Shown piece after piece: positions 35,544 through 44,758 of a stretch of 64,000 bases of DNA. A program made the translations under genes and the position numbers. The notes under the pieces were generated by a model. The model ran no database searches. It saw only the letters and a program-made list of their open reading frames with translations, and was not told the DNA's origin. Position 1 is the stretch's first letter. Every line of letters begins with the position of its first letter. Source of the DNA: Cyanobium sp. WAJ14-Wanaka (GTDB lineage Bacteria > Cyanobacteriota > Cyanobacteriia > PCC-6307 > Cyanobiaceae); NCBI RefSeq assembly GCF_024345375.1, contig NZ_JAGQAZ010000001.1:1026661-1090660 (forward strand). The letters are read 5' to 3'.

Positions 35544-36551
35544 GTGAGCGCCACCGTGTCCCTGCAGCAGCTCACCGCCCAACTGGAGTCGTTGGAAGCG
35601 GAGGCGGCCCAAGCGATTGCCGCCGCAGCCACCCCGGCCGACCTAGAGGAGCTCAGGGTGGGCCTGCTTGGCAAAAAGGGGAAGCTTTCGGGCGTACTCG
35701 GCGCCATGGGCAAATTGCCGGGCGAGGAGAGACCCCTGGTGGGGCAGCGCGCCAACGTGCTCAAGGAGCAGGTGCAGGGCCTGCTAGCTGAGCGCCTGGG
35801 CGGATTAAAGGGGGCCGCCATGGCCGAGCGCATTGCCACCGAAACCCTTGATGTAACTGCCCCAAGCAGCTACATCCCCGCCGGCCACCGCCACCCCCTG
35901 ATCAGCACCACAGAAGAGATTGTCGACATCTTTGCCGGCCTGGGTTACCGGGTCTCGGAGGGCCCTGAGATTGAGACCGACTACTACAACTTCACCGCCC
36001 TCAACATCCCCGAGCACCATCCAGCCCGGGACATGCAGGACACCTTTTACCTAGGTGACGGCCGCCTGCTGCGCACCCACACCTCACCGGTGCAGATTCG
36101 CTATCTCGAAAACAACCCCCCGCCGGTGCGGGTGATTGCACCGGGCCGGGTTTACCGGCGTGATGCGGTGGATGCCACCCACTCGCCGGTGTTTCACCAG
36201 GTGGAGGTGCTGGCCATTGATGAGGGCCTCGATTTCACCCACCTGCGCGGCACGGTGACTGCCTTCCTGCAGCAGTTCTTTGGCGACCTACCGGTGCGCT
36301 TTCGCGCCAGCTACTTCCCCTTCACCGAACCATCGGCCGAGGTGGATGTGCAGTGGCGCGGCCGCTGGCTGGAGGTGATGGGCTGTGGGATGGTCGACCC
36401 GGCCGTGCTCAGCGGCATGGGCCTGGATCCGGAGCGCTGGAGCGGCTTTGCCGCCGGCCTGGGGGTGGAGCGGTTCTGCATGGTGCGCCACGGCATCGAC
36501 GACATCCGCAGGCTCTACACCAGCGATCTGCGCTTCCTCGAGCAGTTCTGA
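35544..36551 (+). CDS. pheS: Phenylalanine--tRNA ligase alpha subunit
   Basis: The catalytic alpha subunit of the class II enzyme that charges tRNA-Phe; the beta subunit gene is not in the window. I start at GTG 35544 ([20 protein letters not shown]), giving 335 residues, the usual length. Motif 2 region ([40 protein letters not shown]) and motif 3 ([18 protein letters not shown]) are complete, and the N-terminal coiled-coil arm for tRNA binding is present. Confidence 0.97.
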   Translation: MSATVSLQQLTAQLESLEAEAAQAIAAAATPADLEELRVGLLGKKGKLSGVLGAMGKLPGEERPLVGQRANVLKEQVQGLLAERLGGLKGAAMAERIATETLDVTAPSSYIPAGHRHPLISTTEEIVDIFAGLGYRVSEGPEIETDYYNFTALNIPEHHPARDMQDTFYLGDGRLLRTHTSPVQIRYLENNPPPVRVIAPGRVYRRDAVDATHSPVFHQVEVLAIDEGLDFTHLRGTVTAFLQQFFGDLPVRFRASYFPFTEPSAEVDVQWRGRWLEVMGCGMVDPAVLSGMGLDPERWSGFAAGLGVERFCMVRHGIDDIRRLYTSDLRFLEQF

Positions 36552-36604
36552 GTAGGAAAAGCCGGCAGCGCCCATAAACTCAGGCAACCTTCGCCACCCG
36601 AGCG

Positions 36605-37513
36605 GTGCCCCGGGTTGGTCTGATCGTTAATGACGGCAAGGACGTGGCCATGGCCACTGCCGATGCCATTGAGGCCCGCTTCACCAAGGCGGGCTATGGG
36701 GTGGCGCGGGTCAGCAGCGCCGGCGGCATGGTCGGTTTCGCCAACCCCGACCAACACCTGCGCACCCGCGGCCATGCCGGATGTGTGCCCGCCAGCTTTG
36801 ATGGCGAGATGGCCCTGGCGGTGGTGCTTGGGGGTGATGGCACCGTGCTTTCGGCGGCCCGCCAAACCGCACCGATTGGGGTGCCGATCCTGACGATCAA
36901 CACCGGCCACCTTGGTTTTTTGGCCGAGGCCTATCTCAACGAACTCGACCAGGCCCTCGACCAGGTGCTCAGTGGCGAGTGGAGCGTGGAAGAGCGCACC
37001 ATGTTGATCGTCAGCGTGATGCGCGGCGACCAAAGGCGCTGGGAGGTGCTCTGCCTCAACGAGATGGCCCTGCACCGCGAGCCCCTCACGAGCATGTGCC
37101 ATTTCGAAATTGCCATCGGCCGCCACGTGCCCGTGGATATCGCCGCCGATGGCGTGATCCTCTCCACCCCCACCGGTTCCACCGCCTATGCCCTCAGCGC
37201 CGGCGGTCCGGTGATCAGTCCCGACTGCCCGGTGCTGCAGCTAACGCCAATTGCACCCCACTCGCTGGCCTCTCGGGCCCTGGTCTTTAGCGACAGCGAA
37301 CCGGTGACGGTTTTTCCGGCCACTCCGGAGCGGCTGATGATGGTGGTGGATGGCAGCGCCGGTTGTTACATCTGGCCAGAAGATCGGGTGCTGATCCGCC
37401 GCAGTGACCAGCCGGTGCGCTTCGTGCGGCTGGCCGACCACGAGTTTTTCCAGGTGTTGCGCAACAAATTGGGCTGGGGCCTGCCCCATGTGGCCAAACC
37501 CGGCAATGGCTGA
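36605..37513 (+). CDS. nadK: NAD kinase
   Basis: NadK phosphorylates NAD to NADP. The 302-residue protein starts at GTG 36605 ([16 protein letters not shown]) and has the [11 protein letters not shown] motif near residue 79, [10 protein letters not shown], and the [18 protein letters not shown] loop. Cyanobacteria often have two NAD kinases; this is one full-length member. It overlaps the response-regulator gene by eight bases, so they are co-transcribed. Confidence 0.96.
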   Translation: MPRVGLIVNDGKDVAMATADAIEARFTKAGYGVARVSSAGGMVGFANPDQHLRTRGHAGCVPASFDGEMALAVVLGGDGTVLSAARQTAPIGVPILTINTGHLGFLAEAYLNELDQALDQVLSGEWSVEERTMLIVSVMRGDQRRWEVLCLNEMALHREPLTSMCHFEIAIGRHVPVDIAADGVILSTPTGSTAYALSAGGPVISPDCPVLQLTPIAPHSLASRALVFSDSEPVTVFPATPERLMMVVDGSAGCYIWPEDRVLIRRSDQPVRFVRLADHEFFQVLRNKLGWGLPHVAKPGNG

Positions 37514-38189
37514 GGCCCTGATCCTGCTGCTGGGCCAGGAGGCCAGCTGCCTTGCCCCGAGGCTGGAAGCCTCGGGCTATCTCACCTGCGAGCACCCCCC
37601 AGGCGGCCATCCAGAGCTAACCATTGCTCCAGATGCGGTGCTGATCTCCGCCGCTGAAGCAGGCCAGATCCCCTGGCTGCGCCAGCAATTGGGCAGGGTG
37701 CCCCTGCTGCTGGATGTGGAGCAAGACACCATCGAAGCCCGCTCCCTTTGCCTCAGCACCGGCGCCGACGACTTTTGGCTTTCCTGCCTGGGGCCCAGCG
37801 ACCTACTGATGCGCCTGCGGCTCCACCTCAACTTGAGCCAGCAAGTGAGCATTCCGATCCAGTTGCTGCAGGTGGGGGATCTGGTGGTGAACCCCAGCGC
37901 CCGCCAGGTAAAACTCGCCAGCCGCACGGTCAATCTCACCGCCCGCGAATACCAGTTGCTTCTGCTGCTGCTGGAGCGCAAGGGCACCGTGGTGAGCCGC
38001 GAGCAAATCCTGCGCCTGATTTGGGCAGACCAGCAGGGCGCCTCCAGCAACGTGATTGAGGTCTATGTGCGCTACCTGCGCCAAAAACTGGAAGGCGGCG
38101 GCGAGCGTCGCCTGATCCACACTGTGCGGGGCCAGGGCTACTGCCTCAGCGAGCGCCTGCCCCACCTGGAGCCAACCGATGCCCCCTAG
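37506..38189 (+). CDS. Atypical OmpR-type response regulator
   Basis: A 227-residue protein from ATG 37506. The C-terminal winged helix is standard ([56 protein letters not shown]). The N-terminal receiver domain is poorly conserved: where the phosphoaccepting Asp should follow the third strand, the sequence reads [11 protein letters not shown]. Regulation by phosphorylation is therefore unlikely. It overlaps nadK and, by 11 bases, the following DUF192 gene, with no histidine kinase nearby. Confidence 0.88.
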   Translation: MAEALILLLGQEASCLAPRLEASGYLTCEHPPGGHPELTIAPDAVLISAAEAGQIPWLRQQLGRVPLLLDVEQDTIEARSLCLSTGADDFWLSCLGPSDLLMRLRLHLNLSQQVSIPIQLLQVGDLVVNPSARQVKLASRTVNLTAREYQLLLLLLERKGTVVSREQILRLIWADQQGASSNVIEVYVRYLRQKLEGGGERRLIHTVRGQGYCLSERLPHLEPTDAP

Positions 38190-38667
38190 CGCCAAAAAAC
38201 TAATCAGGGCAGCCCTTGCCTTAGCGCCAATTTTGGCAGGGGCCAGCTGGGCTGCTCCGCCCCAATATTTGCCGGTGGAGGCCCAGTGGTGCCTGGCCAA
38301 GGGCCCCTGCATCCAGCTCGAAGTGCCCAACACTCCGCAGCAATATGCCTGGGGCCTGCAGCTGCGTCCGCCCCTTTCGCCCCTGCGGGGCATGTGGTTT
38401 CGCTTTGAACCGGCCGGCGTCCAGCGCTTCTGGATGCACCGCACCCCCGAACCCCTCGACATGTTGTTTGTGAGAAACGGCCAGGTGCTGGCGATCGAAG
38501 CCAAGGTGCCGCCCTGCATGCACCTGCCATGCCGCAGCTATGGCCCCGACCTACCCGTGGATGGGGTGATTGAACTGGCAGCCGGCCGCAGCCAGCAGCT
38601 GGGGATTGGCATCGGCAGCCCCGTCACGATTAAGCCCGTTCCCCCCGCAACACGAACACGGGATTGA
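38179..38667 (+). CDS. Exported DUF192 protein
   Basis: A 162-residue protein with an N-terminal signal peptide (KLIRAALALAPILAGASWAA). The rest is the DUF192 domain (QYAWGLQLRPPLSPLRGMWF, FWMHRTPEPLDMLFVRNGQV, then PCMHLPCRSYGP). The family's function is not known. It overlaps the response-regulator gene and, at its 3' end, the convergent cbiET gene by 38 bases. Confidence 0.87.
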   Translation: MPPSAKKLIRAALALAPILAGASWAAPPQYLPVEAQWCLAKGPCIQLEVPNTPQQYAWGLQLRPPLSPLRGMWFRFEPAGVQRFWMHRTPEPLDMLFVRNGQVLAIEAKVPPCMHLPCRSYGPDLPVDGVIELAAGRSQQLGIGIGSPVTIKPVPPATRTRD

Positions 38668-39916
38668 GGGGTGCCAAGCGCGTGCCGCCGGCCAGGGGGG
38701 CCCCGCGCCAGGCCTGGTGTTGGGCCACCTTCACTTCCATCCCGGCCCCGTCCATTACGGAGCGCAGCTCGCCCAGGGCCTCCACCGTGGCCAGGGGAAT
38801 CACCACCACCCCCTTGGGCCGCAGGCGCTCCAGCACCGCCAGCAGGATCGCCGAGCGCCCCTCTCCGCCGCCGCCGATCACCACCCGATCGGGATCCGGC
38901 AGGTCCGCCAGGCCATCGGGCGCCCGGGCTTCCCTAATCCCGGCGGGTTCGACGCCCAGCCGTCCGGCATTGGCAGCGATCAGGCCAGCGGAGCCGCCGC
39001 GGGATTCAAGGGCCCAAAGCTGCAGCTCCGGCCTCAGCCGCAGGGCCTCCAGGCCAATACTGCCCACCCCCGCCCCGATGTCCCAGAGCACCCCCTGGGC
39101 GGGCAGGGCCAGATCCGCCAACAACTGGATACGCACCTCCCGTTTGGTCATTAGCCCGGGCCGATCCGGCAGCTGCAGCCAGAGGCCGTCGTCGAGGCCA
39201 AACAGGGGCAGAGCTGCCGGCTCGATGGCCGCTGGAGCTTCAGCGATCAACAGCACCAGGTGCAGGGGGTCGATCTGCTGGGGCAGCGGTGCTGCAGCAC
39301 TAAGGCGCTGCACCCGCTCCTGGGGATGGCCGAGGCGCTCGCATAGCCAGAAGCCATAGGCGGCCTCCAGGCCAGAAGCCCGCAGGATCTGGCGCACCGC
39401 CTGGGCGCCGCCGCGGCCCGGGTCGGTGAGCACCGCCAGGGCCGGCGGCCGACCTTGCAAAGCCAGGGCCAGGGGTTCGGGATCGCGGCCATGGAGGCTC
39501 ACCCAGCTGGCGTCCTGCCAGGGGCGGCCGATGCGGGCAAAGGCCAGCTGCAGGGAGCTGGGGGCTGGATGGAAGCGCAGCTGGTCCGCCCCAAAGGCCT
39601 GCAGCAGCACCCGACCAATGCCAAACCAAAGCGGATCGCCGCTGGCGAGCACCACCGCCGCCCGGCCCGCCGCCAGGGCCTGCTGCAGGGCCGCAATCAA
39701 CGGCTGGGGTTGGTCGCTGCTGATCCAGGCAGCCCCAGGGCCACCGGCCAGTTCGGCCTGGGCCAGCAGGCGGCTGGGGGCCGCCACCAGCTGGGCCCTC
39801 TCCACCAGGCTGCGCAGCTCTGGATTGAGGCTGGCCAAGCCCGAGGCATCGCAACCCACCACGTCGATGCAGCCGGCGGAATCGGTGATCGTCAAAGCGC
39901 CAGCAGAATGGGGCAA
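38630..39916 (-). CDS. cobL: Bifunctional precorrin-6Y C5,15-methyltransferase (CbiE-CbiT)
   Basis: This enzyme methylates C5 and C15 of the corrin ring and decarboxylates the C12 acetate, within cobalamin synthesis. The 428 residues form an N-terminal tetrapyrrole methylase domain (AVVLASGDPLWFGIGRVLLQ, VSLHGRDPEPLA) and a C-terminal CbiT domain (LWDIGAGVGSIGLEALRL, DRVVIGGGGEGRSAIL). It is a fused form, as in many cyanobacteria. It belongs to the same pathway as cobQ at 4348 but in a separate operon. Confidence 0.95.
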   Translation of the reverse strand: MPHSAGALTITDSAGCIDVVGCDASGLASLNPELRSLVERAQLVAAPSRLLAQAELAGGPGAAWISSDQPQPLIAALQQALAAGRAAVVLASGDPLWFGIGRVLLQAFGADQLRFHPAPSSLQLAFARIGRPWQDASWVSLHGRDPEPLALALQGRPPALAVLTDPGRGGAQAVRQILRASGLEAAYGFWLCERLGHPQERVQRLSAAAPLPQQIDPLHLVLLIAEAPAAIEPAALPLFGLDDGLWLQLPDRPGLMTKREVRIQLLADLALPAQGVLWDIGAGVGSIGLEALRLRPELQLWALESRGGSAGLIAANAGRLGVEPAGIREARAPDGLADLPDPDRVVIGGGGEGRSAILLAVLERLRPKGVVVIPLATVEALGELRSVMDGAGMEVKVAQHQAWRGAPLAGGTRLAPLNPVFVLRGERA

Positions 39917-39935
39917 GTGTGGTCATGTTGCCGCC

Positions 39936-40163
39936 ATGAGCGACCGCCGACAGCGCATCCATGAATTGGTGGTAGCCCTGCTGGGCCAAAAGGGCGAGCT
40001 CGAATTGCTCGATGGCCACGACAACGGCTTCGCTCCCGCCGGCACCGATGCGGCCGGCTGGCTAGATCGCAACCGCCGCCTGGTGCAGCGCTACTCCGCC
40101 CTGGTGCGAACCGCCGTGACCCTCGATGCCCTCGTGGATCAGGAAACAGCCAGCAACCTCTGA
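39936..40163 (+). CDS. Small conserved hypothetical protein
   Basis: A 75-residue protein (MSDRRQRIHELVVALLGQKG, then AAGWLDRNRRLVQRYSALVR). It is soluble and helical, without recognisable motif. It is divergent from cbiET, with 19 bases between starts, and 27 bases upstream of the GH116 gene, so it may be the first gene of that operon. The codon pattern matches the neighbours. Confidence 0.65.
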   Translation: MSDRRQRIHELVVALLGQKGELELLDGHDNGFAPAGTDAAGWLDRNRRLVQRYSALVRTAVTLDALVDQETASNL

Positions 40164-40190
40164 CAAGCTGGGCGCATCTTTTTTGGCCCC

Positions 40191-42764
40191 ATGGCGCGCT
40201 TCGGCCTTTCCGCCCTCAAATCGCTTTTGCGGGGTATTGGCTCCCGGCGAGCTTACTTCCTGCGACCTGGCGCCAGCAGCTGGAAAGCCCCTGCCGCCAG
40301 TTGGCAGCGCCCCATCGGCCTGGGCTGGGAGCAGCCCTACACGGTGCGCTACGCCAGCAACCTCGACGACGGCCCCAGCCATGGCATGCCCCTCGGCGGC
40401 TTTGGGGCTGGCTGCATCGGCAGGGCGCCCGATGGCAACTTCAACCTCTGGCACCTCGATGGCGGTGAGCACTGGTTTGGGGTGATCCCCGATTGCCAGT
40501 TCGCCCTATTCGAGAGCAATGGCCGCAGCAGCCGGGCCCATGCCCTGGCGGTCAAGCCGGATCAAGATGCCAGCCGGCCGGAAAGCGGCGAGCCCCTGGC
40601 CGCCTGGCAGTGGTATCCCGCCAGTAAGCCTGAACAATCCACGGGCACCTATGCGGCCCGCTACCCACTCAGCAGCACCAACTACACGGGGGTCTTTGAC
40701 GCCGAAGTGAGCTGCGAGGCCTTCAGTCCAATCCTGCCCGGCGATTACCAGCGCACCAGCTACCCGGTCGCCGTGTTCGTTTGGCGGCTGAAGAACCCCA
40801 CCAACAAGCCCCTTGATCTCTCCTTACTGCTGAGTTGGCGCAACATTTCAGGCTGGTTCACCAATACCGACCCGAGCGCGGCGGTCGAGTTCCGCGACGA
40901 CGGCAGCCCTGAGCACAACTACGCCCCGGCGATTGGCAGCACCCAGGGCCAACGCCAGCAGCTGGTGGACCAGGCCGATCTCCAGGGAATTTTGCTCGAA
41001 GCTGGGCGCTCCAGCCCGATCGCCGAGGGCCAGGGGCAGTGGTGCATCGCCACCAGCCCCCAGGCCGGGGTGGAAATTCAACGCTGCAGCCGCTGGGACC
41101 CCAGCGGTGATGGCAGTGAGATCTGGGGACCATTCTCCCAGGACGGCTCCATCCCCCAGGGCAACGACACCCGGGTGAGTGGGGCCGCCGATCCGGCCAG
41201 TGCCGCCATGGCGCTGCGCTGCCAACTCGCCCCTGGCCAGAGCATGGAAATTCCAGTGGTGATCAGCTGGGACCTACCGGTCACTGCCTTTGCCACCGGC
41301 ACCCGAGCCCTGCGGCGCTACACCGACTTTTTTGGCGGCAAGGCCGGCGCCACGGAAGGCGCTACTGAAGGCACCAATGCCGCTGCGATCGCCGCCGAGG
41401 CCCTGCGGGATTGGCCCAGCTGGCACAGCCAAATTGAGGCCTGGCAAAAGCCGGTGCTGGAACGCACGGATCTGCCCGAAACCCTGCGGATGGCGCTCTT
41501 CAATGAGCTCTACGACCTCGCCAGTGGCGGCAGCCTCTGGACCGCCTCCAGCCCCCTCGACCCGGTGGGTCAATTCGGGGTGCTCGAGTGCCTGGACTAC
41601 TCCTGGTACGAGAGCTTGGATGTGCGGCTCTACGGCTCCTTCGCCCTGCTGCAGCTCTGGCCCGAGCTCGACAAGGCCGTGCTGCGCAGCTTTGCCCGGG
41701 CCATTCCCGCCGCCGATGCCACCCCCAGGCCCATTGGCTGGTATTTCACCCAGGGCAAGGGGCGGGTCGAGGCCGCCCGCAAGGTCGCAGGTGCCACACC
41801 CCACGATTTAGGGGCCCCCAACGAGCTGCCGTTTGAGGCCACCAACTACACCGCCTACCAGGATTGCAACCTCTGGAAAGACCTGGCCAGCGACTTCGTG
41901 CTGCAGGTTTGGCGCACCTTCTGCCTGGCCCCCAACGGCAATGATCTGCGCTTTTTGGCCGATTGCTGGCCCGCCTGCGTGCAGGCCCTGCGCTATCTCA
42001 AGCGCTTTGATGTCAACAACGACGGCCTGCCCGACAACGGCGGCGCCCCCGACCAAACCTTCGATGACTGGCCCCTCAAAGGGGTCAGTGCCTACTGCGG
42101 CGCCCTCTGGATCGCGGCCCTGGAAGCGGCCCTAGCCATGGCCCAAAGGTTGCAACTCGAGAGCGGGCTCGACACCTCCTCCGAACAGCGGGAATTTGGA
42201 GATTGGCTGGGCCAGTCGCGCCGCAATTTCGATGCCCTGCTCTGGAATGGCGAGTACTACCGGATAGATGCCGAGAGCGGCACCCCCGTGGTGATGGCCG
42301 ACCAACTCTGCGGCGACTTCTACGCCAGGCTGCTGGGCCTGCCGGCGGTGGTGGCCGACGAGCGCGCCAGCTCCTCGCTCCAGGCGGTCAAGGAGGCCTG
42401 CTTCCTCGGCTTCCAAGGCGGCCAGCTGGGGGTCGCCAATGGCCTGCGCCGCGATGGCACCCCCCTCGATCCCAACGGCACCCACCCCCTGGAGGTATGG
42501 ACAGGCATCAACTTCGGCTTGGCCGCCTATTACAGGCTGATGGGCGATGGCAAAACCGCTGAGGCGATCTGCTTGGCTGTGGTCAACCAGGTGTATGCCG
42601 GTGGCCTGCAATTCCGCACCCCAGAGGCGATTACGGCGGTGAACACCTTCCGGGCTTGCCATTACCTGCGGGCGATGGCGATCTGGGCCCTGTGGGCCAC
42701 CCACACCAATTGGCAGCCCATTCCCGGCGCCGAGCGGCCGGCAATTGCCAGCGAAAGGGCATGA
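40191..42764 (+). CDS. GH116 family glycosidase (GBA2-like)
   Basis: An 857-residue protein of glycoside hydrolase family 116, which includes human non-lysosomal glucosylceramidase and bacterial beta-glucosidases. The N-terminal beta-sandwich begins with GMPLGGFGAGCIGRAPDGNFNLW. The (alpha/alpha)6 domain carries Glu 439 in FNELYDLASGGSLW and Asp 625/626 in PDQTFDDWPLKG, the places of the family nucleophile and acid/base. No signal peptide is clear, so it is probably cytoplasmic. The natural substrate is unknown. It overlaps the next gene by four bases. Confidence 0.9.
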   Translation: MARFGLSALKSLLRGIGSRRAYFLRPGASSWKAPAASWQRPIGLGWEQPYTVRYASNLDDGPSHGMPLGGFGAGCIGRAPDGNFNLWHLDGGEHWFGVIPDCQFALFESNGRSSRAHALAVKPDQDASRPESGEPLAAWQWYPASKPEQSTGTYAARYPLSSTNYTGVFDAEVSCEAFSPILPGDYQRTSYPVAVFVWRLKNPTNKPLDLSLLLSWRNISGWFTNTDPSAAVEFRDDGSPEHNYAPAIGSTQGQRQQLVDQADLQGILLEAGRSSPIAEGQGQWCIATSPQAGVEIQRCSRWDPSGDGSEIWGPFSQDGSIPQGNDTRVSGAADPASAAMALRCQLAPGQSMEIPVVISWDLPVTAFATGTRALRRYTDFFGGKAGATEGATEGTNAAAIAAEALRDWPSWHSQIEAWQKPVLERTDLPETLRMALFNELYDLASGGSLWTASSPLDPVGQFGVLECLDYSWYESLDVRLYGSFALLQLWPELDKAVLRSFARAIPAADATPRPIGWYFTQGKGRVEAARKVAGATPHDLGAPNELPFEATNYTAYQDCNLWKDLASDFVLQVWRTFCLAPNGNDLRFLADCWPACVQALRYLKRFDVNNDGLPDNGGAPDQTFDDWPLKGVSAYCGALWIAALEAALAMAQRLQLESGLDTSSEQREFGDWLGQSRRNFDALLWNGEYYRIDAESGTPVVMADQLCGDFYARLLGLPAVVADERASSSLQAVKEACFLGFQGGQLGVANGLRRDGTPLDPNGTHPLEVWTGINFGLAAYYRLMGDGKTAEAICLAVVNQVYAGGLQFRTPEAITAVNTFRACHYLRAMAIWALWATHTNWQPIPGAERPAIASERA

Positions 42765-43294
42765 ACCGGTTTCAAAGGCTGCTTCAAAAGGGGCTCCAGG
42801 CCCTGCTGGCCAGCCTGCTTTTGGCCCTATTGCTTTTGGCGCCCCCGGCGGCCCTATTTCTATTGGCGCCCCCGGCGGCCCAGGCCCAGCTCCACAGCGA
42901 CAACAATTCCCCCCCGGTGATGCGCAGCATCGAGAGCCTGCGCGACCTCGACTACCAGAGCTGGCAGCTGGTGGCCTACAGGGAAGGGCCCCCAGGCGGC
43001 CCCCTGATCCTGCGGATCGTGGGCTATCCCGGCAAGGTGCGGCTCGATCACCCCACGGCCCTACGGGTAAAAAGTGGGCGCCAGCACTGGGATTTAGAGG
43101 ATGTCACCCTGGCCAATCCCCAGCTGCTGGGGGATGGTCGAGCCGCCGCCGCGGAATTTGATTTGGCGCCCCTCCTGGCCGACCTGAAGCAAGATCGCCC
43201 GCTGCGCCTGGCCCTAAACGGGGTGTTCGTGGAACTGCCGGTGCCGCCCTTTGTGGTGGAGGAATGGCGCAGCTTGGCCAAGGCCAAGGCATGA
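42761..43294 (+). CDS. Exported DUF3122 protein
   Basis: A 177-residue protein from ATG 42761 with a long hydrophobic signal peptide (LLASLLLALLLLAPPAALFL, then LAPPAAQAQ) and a single soluble domain (LRDLDYQSWQLVAYREGPPG, LRIVGYPGKVRLDHP). The family is cyanobacterial and unannotated. The signal region contains a 27-bp tandem duplication (LLAPPAALF / LLAPPAAQA). It overlaps the GH116 stop and the ribD start by four bases each. Confidence 0.82.
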   Translation: MNRFQRLLQKGLQALLASLLLALLLLAPPAALFLLAPPAAQAQLHSDNNSPPVMRSIESLRDLDYQSWQLVAYREGPPGGPLILRIVGYPGKVRLDHPTALRVKSGRQHWDLEDVTLANPQLLGDGRAAAAEFDLAPLLADLKQDRPLRLALNGVFVELPVPPFVVEEWRSLAKAKA

Positions 43295-44391
43295 GCGCCT
43301 GGCTGCCCTTGATGGAGCGGGCCCTGCAACTGGCCGCCCTGGGCGCCGGCCGCACCAGCCCCAACCCCATGGTGGGAGCCCTGGTGCTCGATGGCGCCGG
43401 CCAACTGGTGGGCGAAGGCTTCCACGCCAAAGCCGGTGAACCCCATGCCGAGGTGGGGGCCTTGGCCCAGGCGGGCGATCGGGCCCGGGGCGGCACCCTG
43501 GTGGTAACCCTCGAGCCCTGCTGCCACCAGGGGCGCACCCCCCCCTGCAGCGCGGCCGTAATCGCAGCCGGACTGCGGCGGGTAGTTATCGCAATGGCCG
43601 ACCCCAACCCCAAGGTGGCTGGTGGCGGCATTGCCGAACTGCAGCAGGCCGGCCTGGAGGTGATCGTGGGGATCGGCGAAGCCCAGGCCCTCCAACTAAA
43701 TCGGGCCTTCTGCCATCGCCTCGCCCATGGCCGGCCCCTGGCGATCCTGAAGTGGGCGATGAGTGTGGATGGCCGCACGGCCCTCAGCAATGGCGCCAGC
43801 CAATGGATCAGCGGCCCCCAGGCCCGCGCCTGGGTCCACCAGCTGCGGGCCCAATGCGATGCGGTGATCGTCGGCGGTGGCACCTTGCGCGCCGACAACC
43901 CCCTGCTCACCTCCCGCGGCAGGCGCAGCCCCGAGCCCCTGCGGGTGGTACTGAGCCGCAGCCTCGAACTGCCGGCCGAGGCCCAGCTTTGGCAAACGGA
44001 CCTGGCCCCAACCCTGGTGGTCCATGGACCCGAGGCGACCCCGGCTAGGCGGCAAGCCATTGACCAGCTGGCCCAAAAGCCCGGCTCAGAACGGCTGGAG
44101 CGCCTCGAACTGGCCAACTGCGGCCCCCTGGCCCTGCTGGAGGCCCTGGCGGGGCGGGGCTGCAACCAGGTGTTGTGGGAATGCGGCCCTGGCCTGGCAA
44201 CGGCCGCCGTGGCGGCGGGCTGCGTCCAGGAGCTGGCGGCGGTGATCGCCCCCAAGTTGCTGGGGGGTCTGCCAGCCCAAACCCCCCTGGGGGAGTTGGG
44301 CCATACCGCCATGGATCAGCTGGTGGGCTGGGGCAGCCAACCGCCCCAAAGCCTCGGGCCAGACCTGCTTTGGCAGCTCAAGCTTGAATGA
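43291..44391 (+). CDS. ribD: Bifunctional riboflavin deaminase/reductase RibD
   Basis: RibD carries out the second and third steps of riboflavin synthesis. From ATG 43291 (366 residues) the deaminase domain has PHAEVGALAQAGDRARGGTL and the zinc site LEPCCHQGRTPPC. The reductase domain follows (LKWAMSVDGRTALSNGASQW, VGGGTLRADNPLLTSR, LWECGPGLATAAV). It is the third gene of the GH116-DUF3122-ribD string joined by ATGA overlaps, and its 3' end overlaps the convergent Nif11-like gene. Confidence 0.95.
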   Translation: MSAWLPLMERALQLAALGAGRTSPNPMVGALVLDGAGQLVGEGFHAKAGEPHAEVGALAQAGDRARGGTLVVTLEPCCHQGRTPPCSAAVIAAGLRRVVIAMADPNPKVAGGGIAELQQAGLEVIVGIGEAQALQLNRAFCHRLAHGRPLAILKWAMSVDGRTALSNGASQWISGPQARAWVHQLRAQCDAVIVGGGTLRADNPLLTSRGRRSPEPLRVVLSRSLELPAEAQLWQTDLAPTLVVHGPEATPARRQAIDQLAQKPGSERLERLELANCGPLALLEALAGRGCNQVLWECGPGLATAAVAAGCVQELAAVIAPKLLGGLPAQTPLGELGHTAMDQLVGWGSQPPQSLGPDLLWQLKLE

Positions 44392-44623
44392 AATTGCGCA
44401 GCTTGCGGGCTTCCACCCCGGCCCGGGCCTGCAGCTCGCCATCGCTGAGGCTGGATTCCTGGCGCTGCTGCGCGGCGATTACATCAGCCTCATCAAGGGG
44501 ATAACCCGCCCCGCGGGCCAGGGCCAAGAAGGCTTCCAATTCCAGGGGTTCGGCCAGGCTTTGTTGCAGCTTCTGGCAGCTGCGGGCTTGGGCCAAAAAG
44601 GCATCCAATTGCGCAAGGCTCAT
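44378..44623 (-). CDS. Nif11-like small protein
   Basis: An 81-residue protein (MSLAQLDAFLAQARSCQKLQ, then FLALARGAGYPLDEADVIAA) with the helical Nif11 domain pattern: LxxFLxxA, a middle helix and AxxAGYxLxxxD. Nif11 domains occur as free proteins of unknown function and as leader regions of ribosomal peptides in picocyanobacteria. No Gly-Gly cleavage site with Cys-rich core follows, so a free protein is more likely. It converges on ribD with a 14-base overlap. Confidence 0.78.
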   Translation of the reverse strand: MSLAQLDAFLAQARSCQKLQQSLAEPLELEAFLALARGAGYPLDEADVIAAQQRQESSLSDGELQARAGVEARKLRNFIQA

Positions 44624-44758
44624 GGTTTGGCGGCCTCCGATAGCCGATTTGGTCCCAGGTCTAGCCCAGGCCCACCAGCGTTCGGTTCTCCCAACCGGGA
44701 ATCAATTCAGTGGGGTGAGCAGCCGCCCTAGTTTGGATACACCAAGAGCAGCCGCAAA

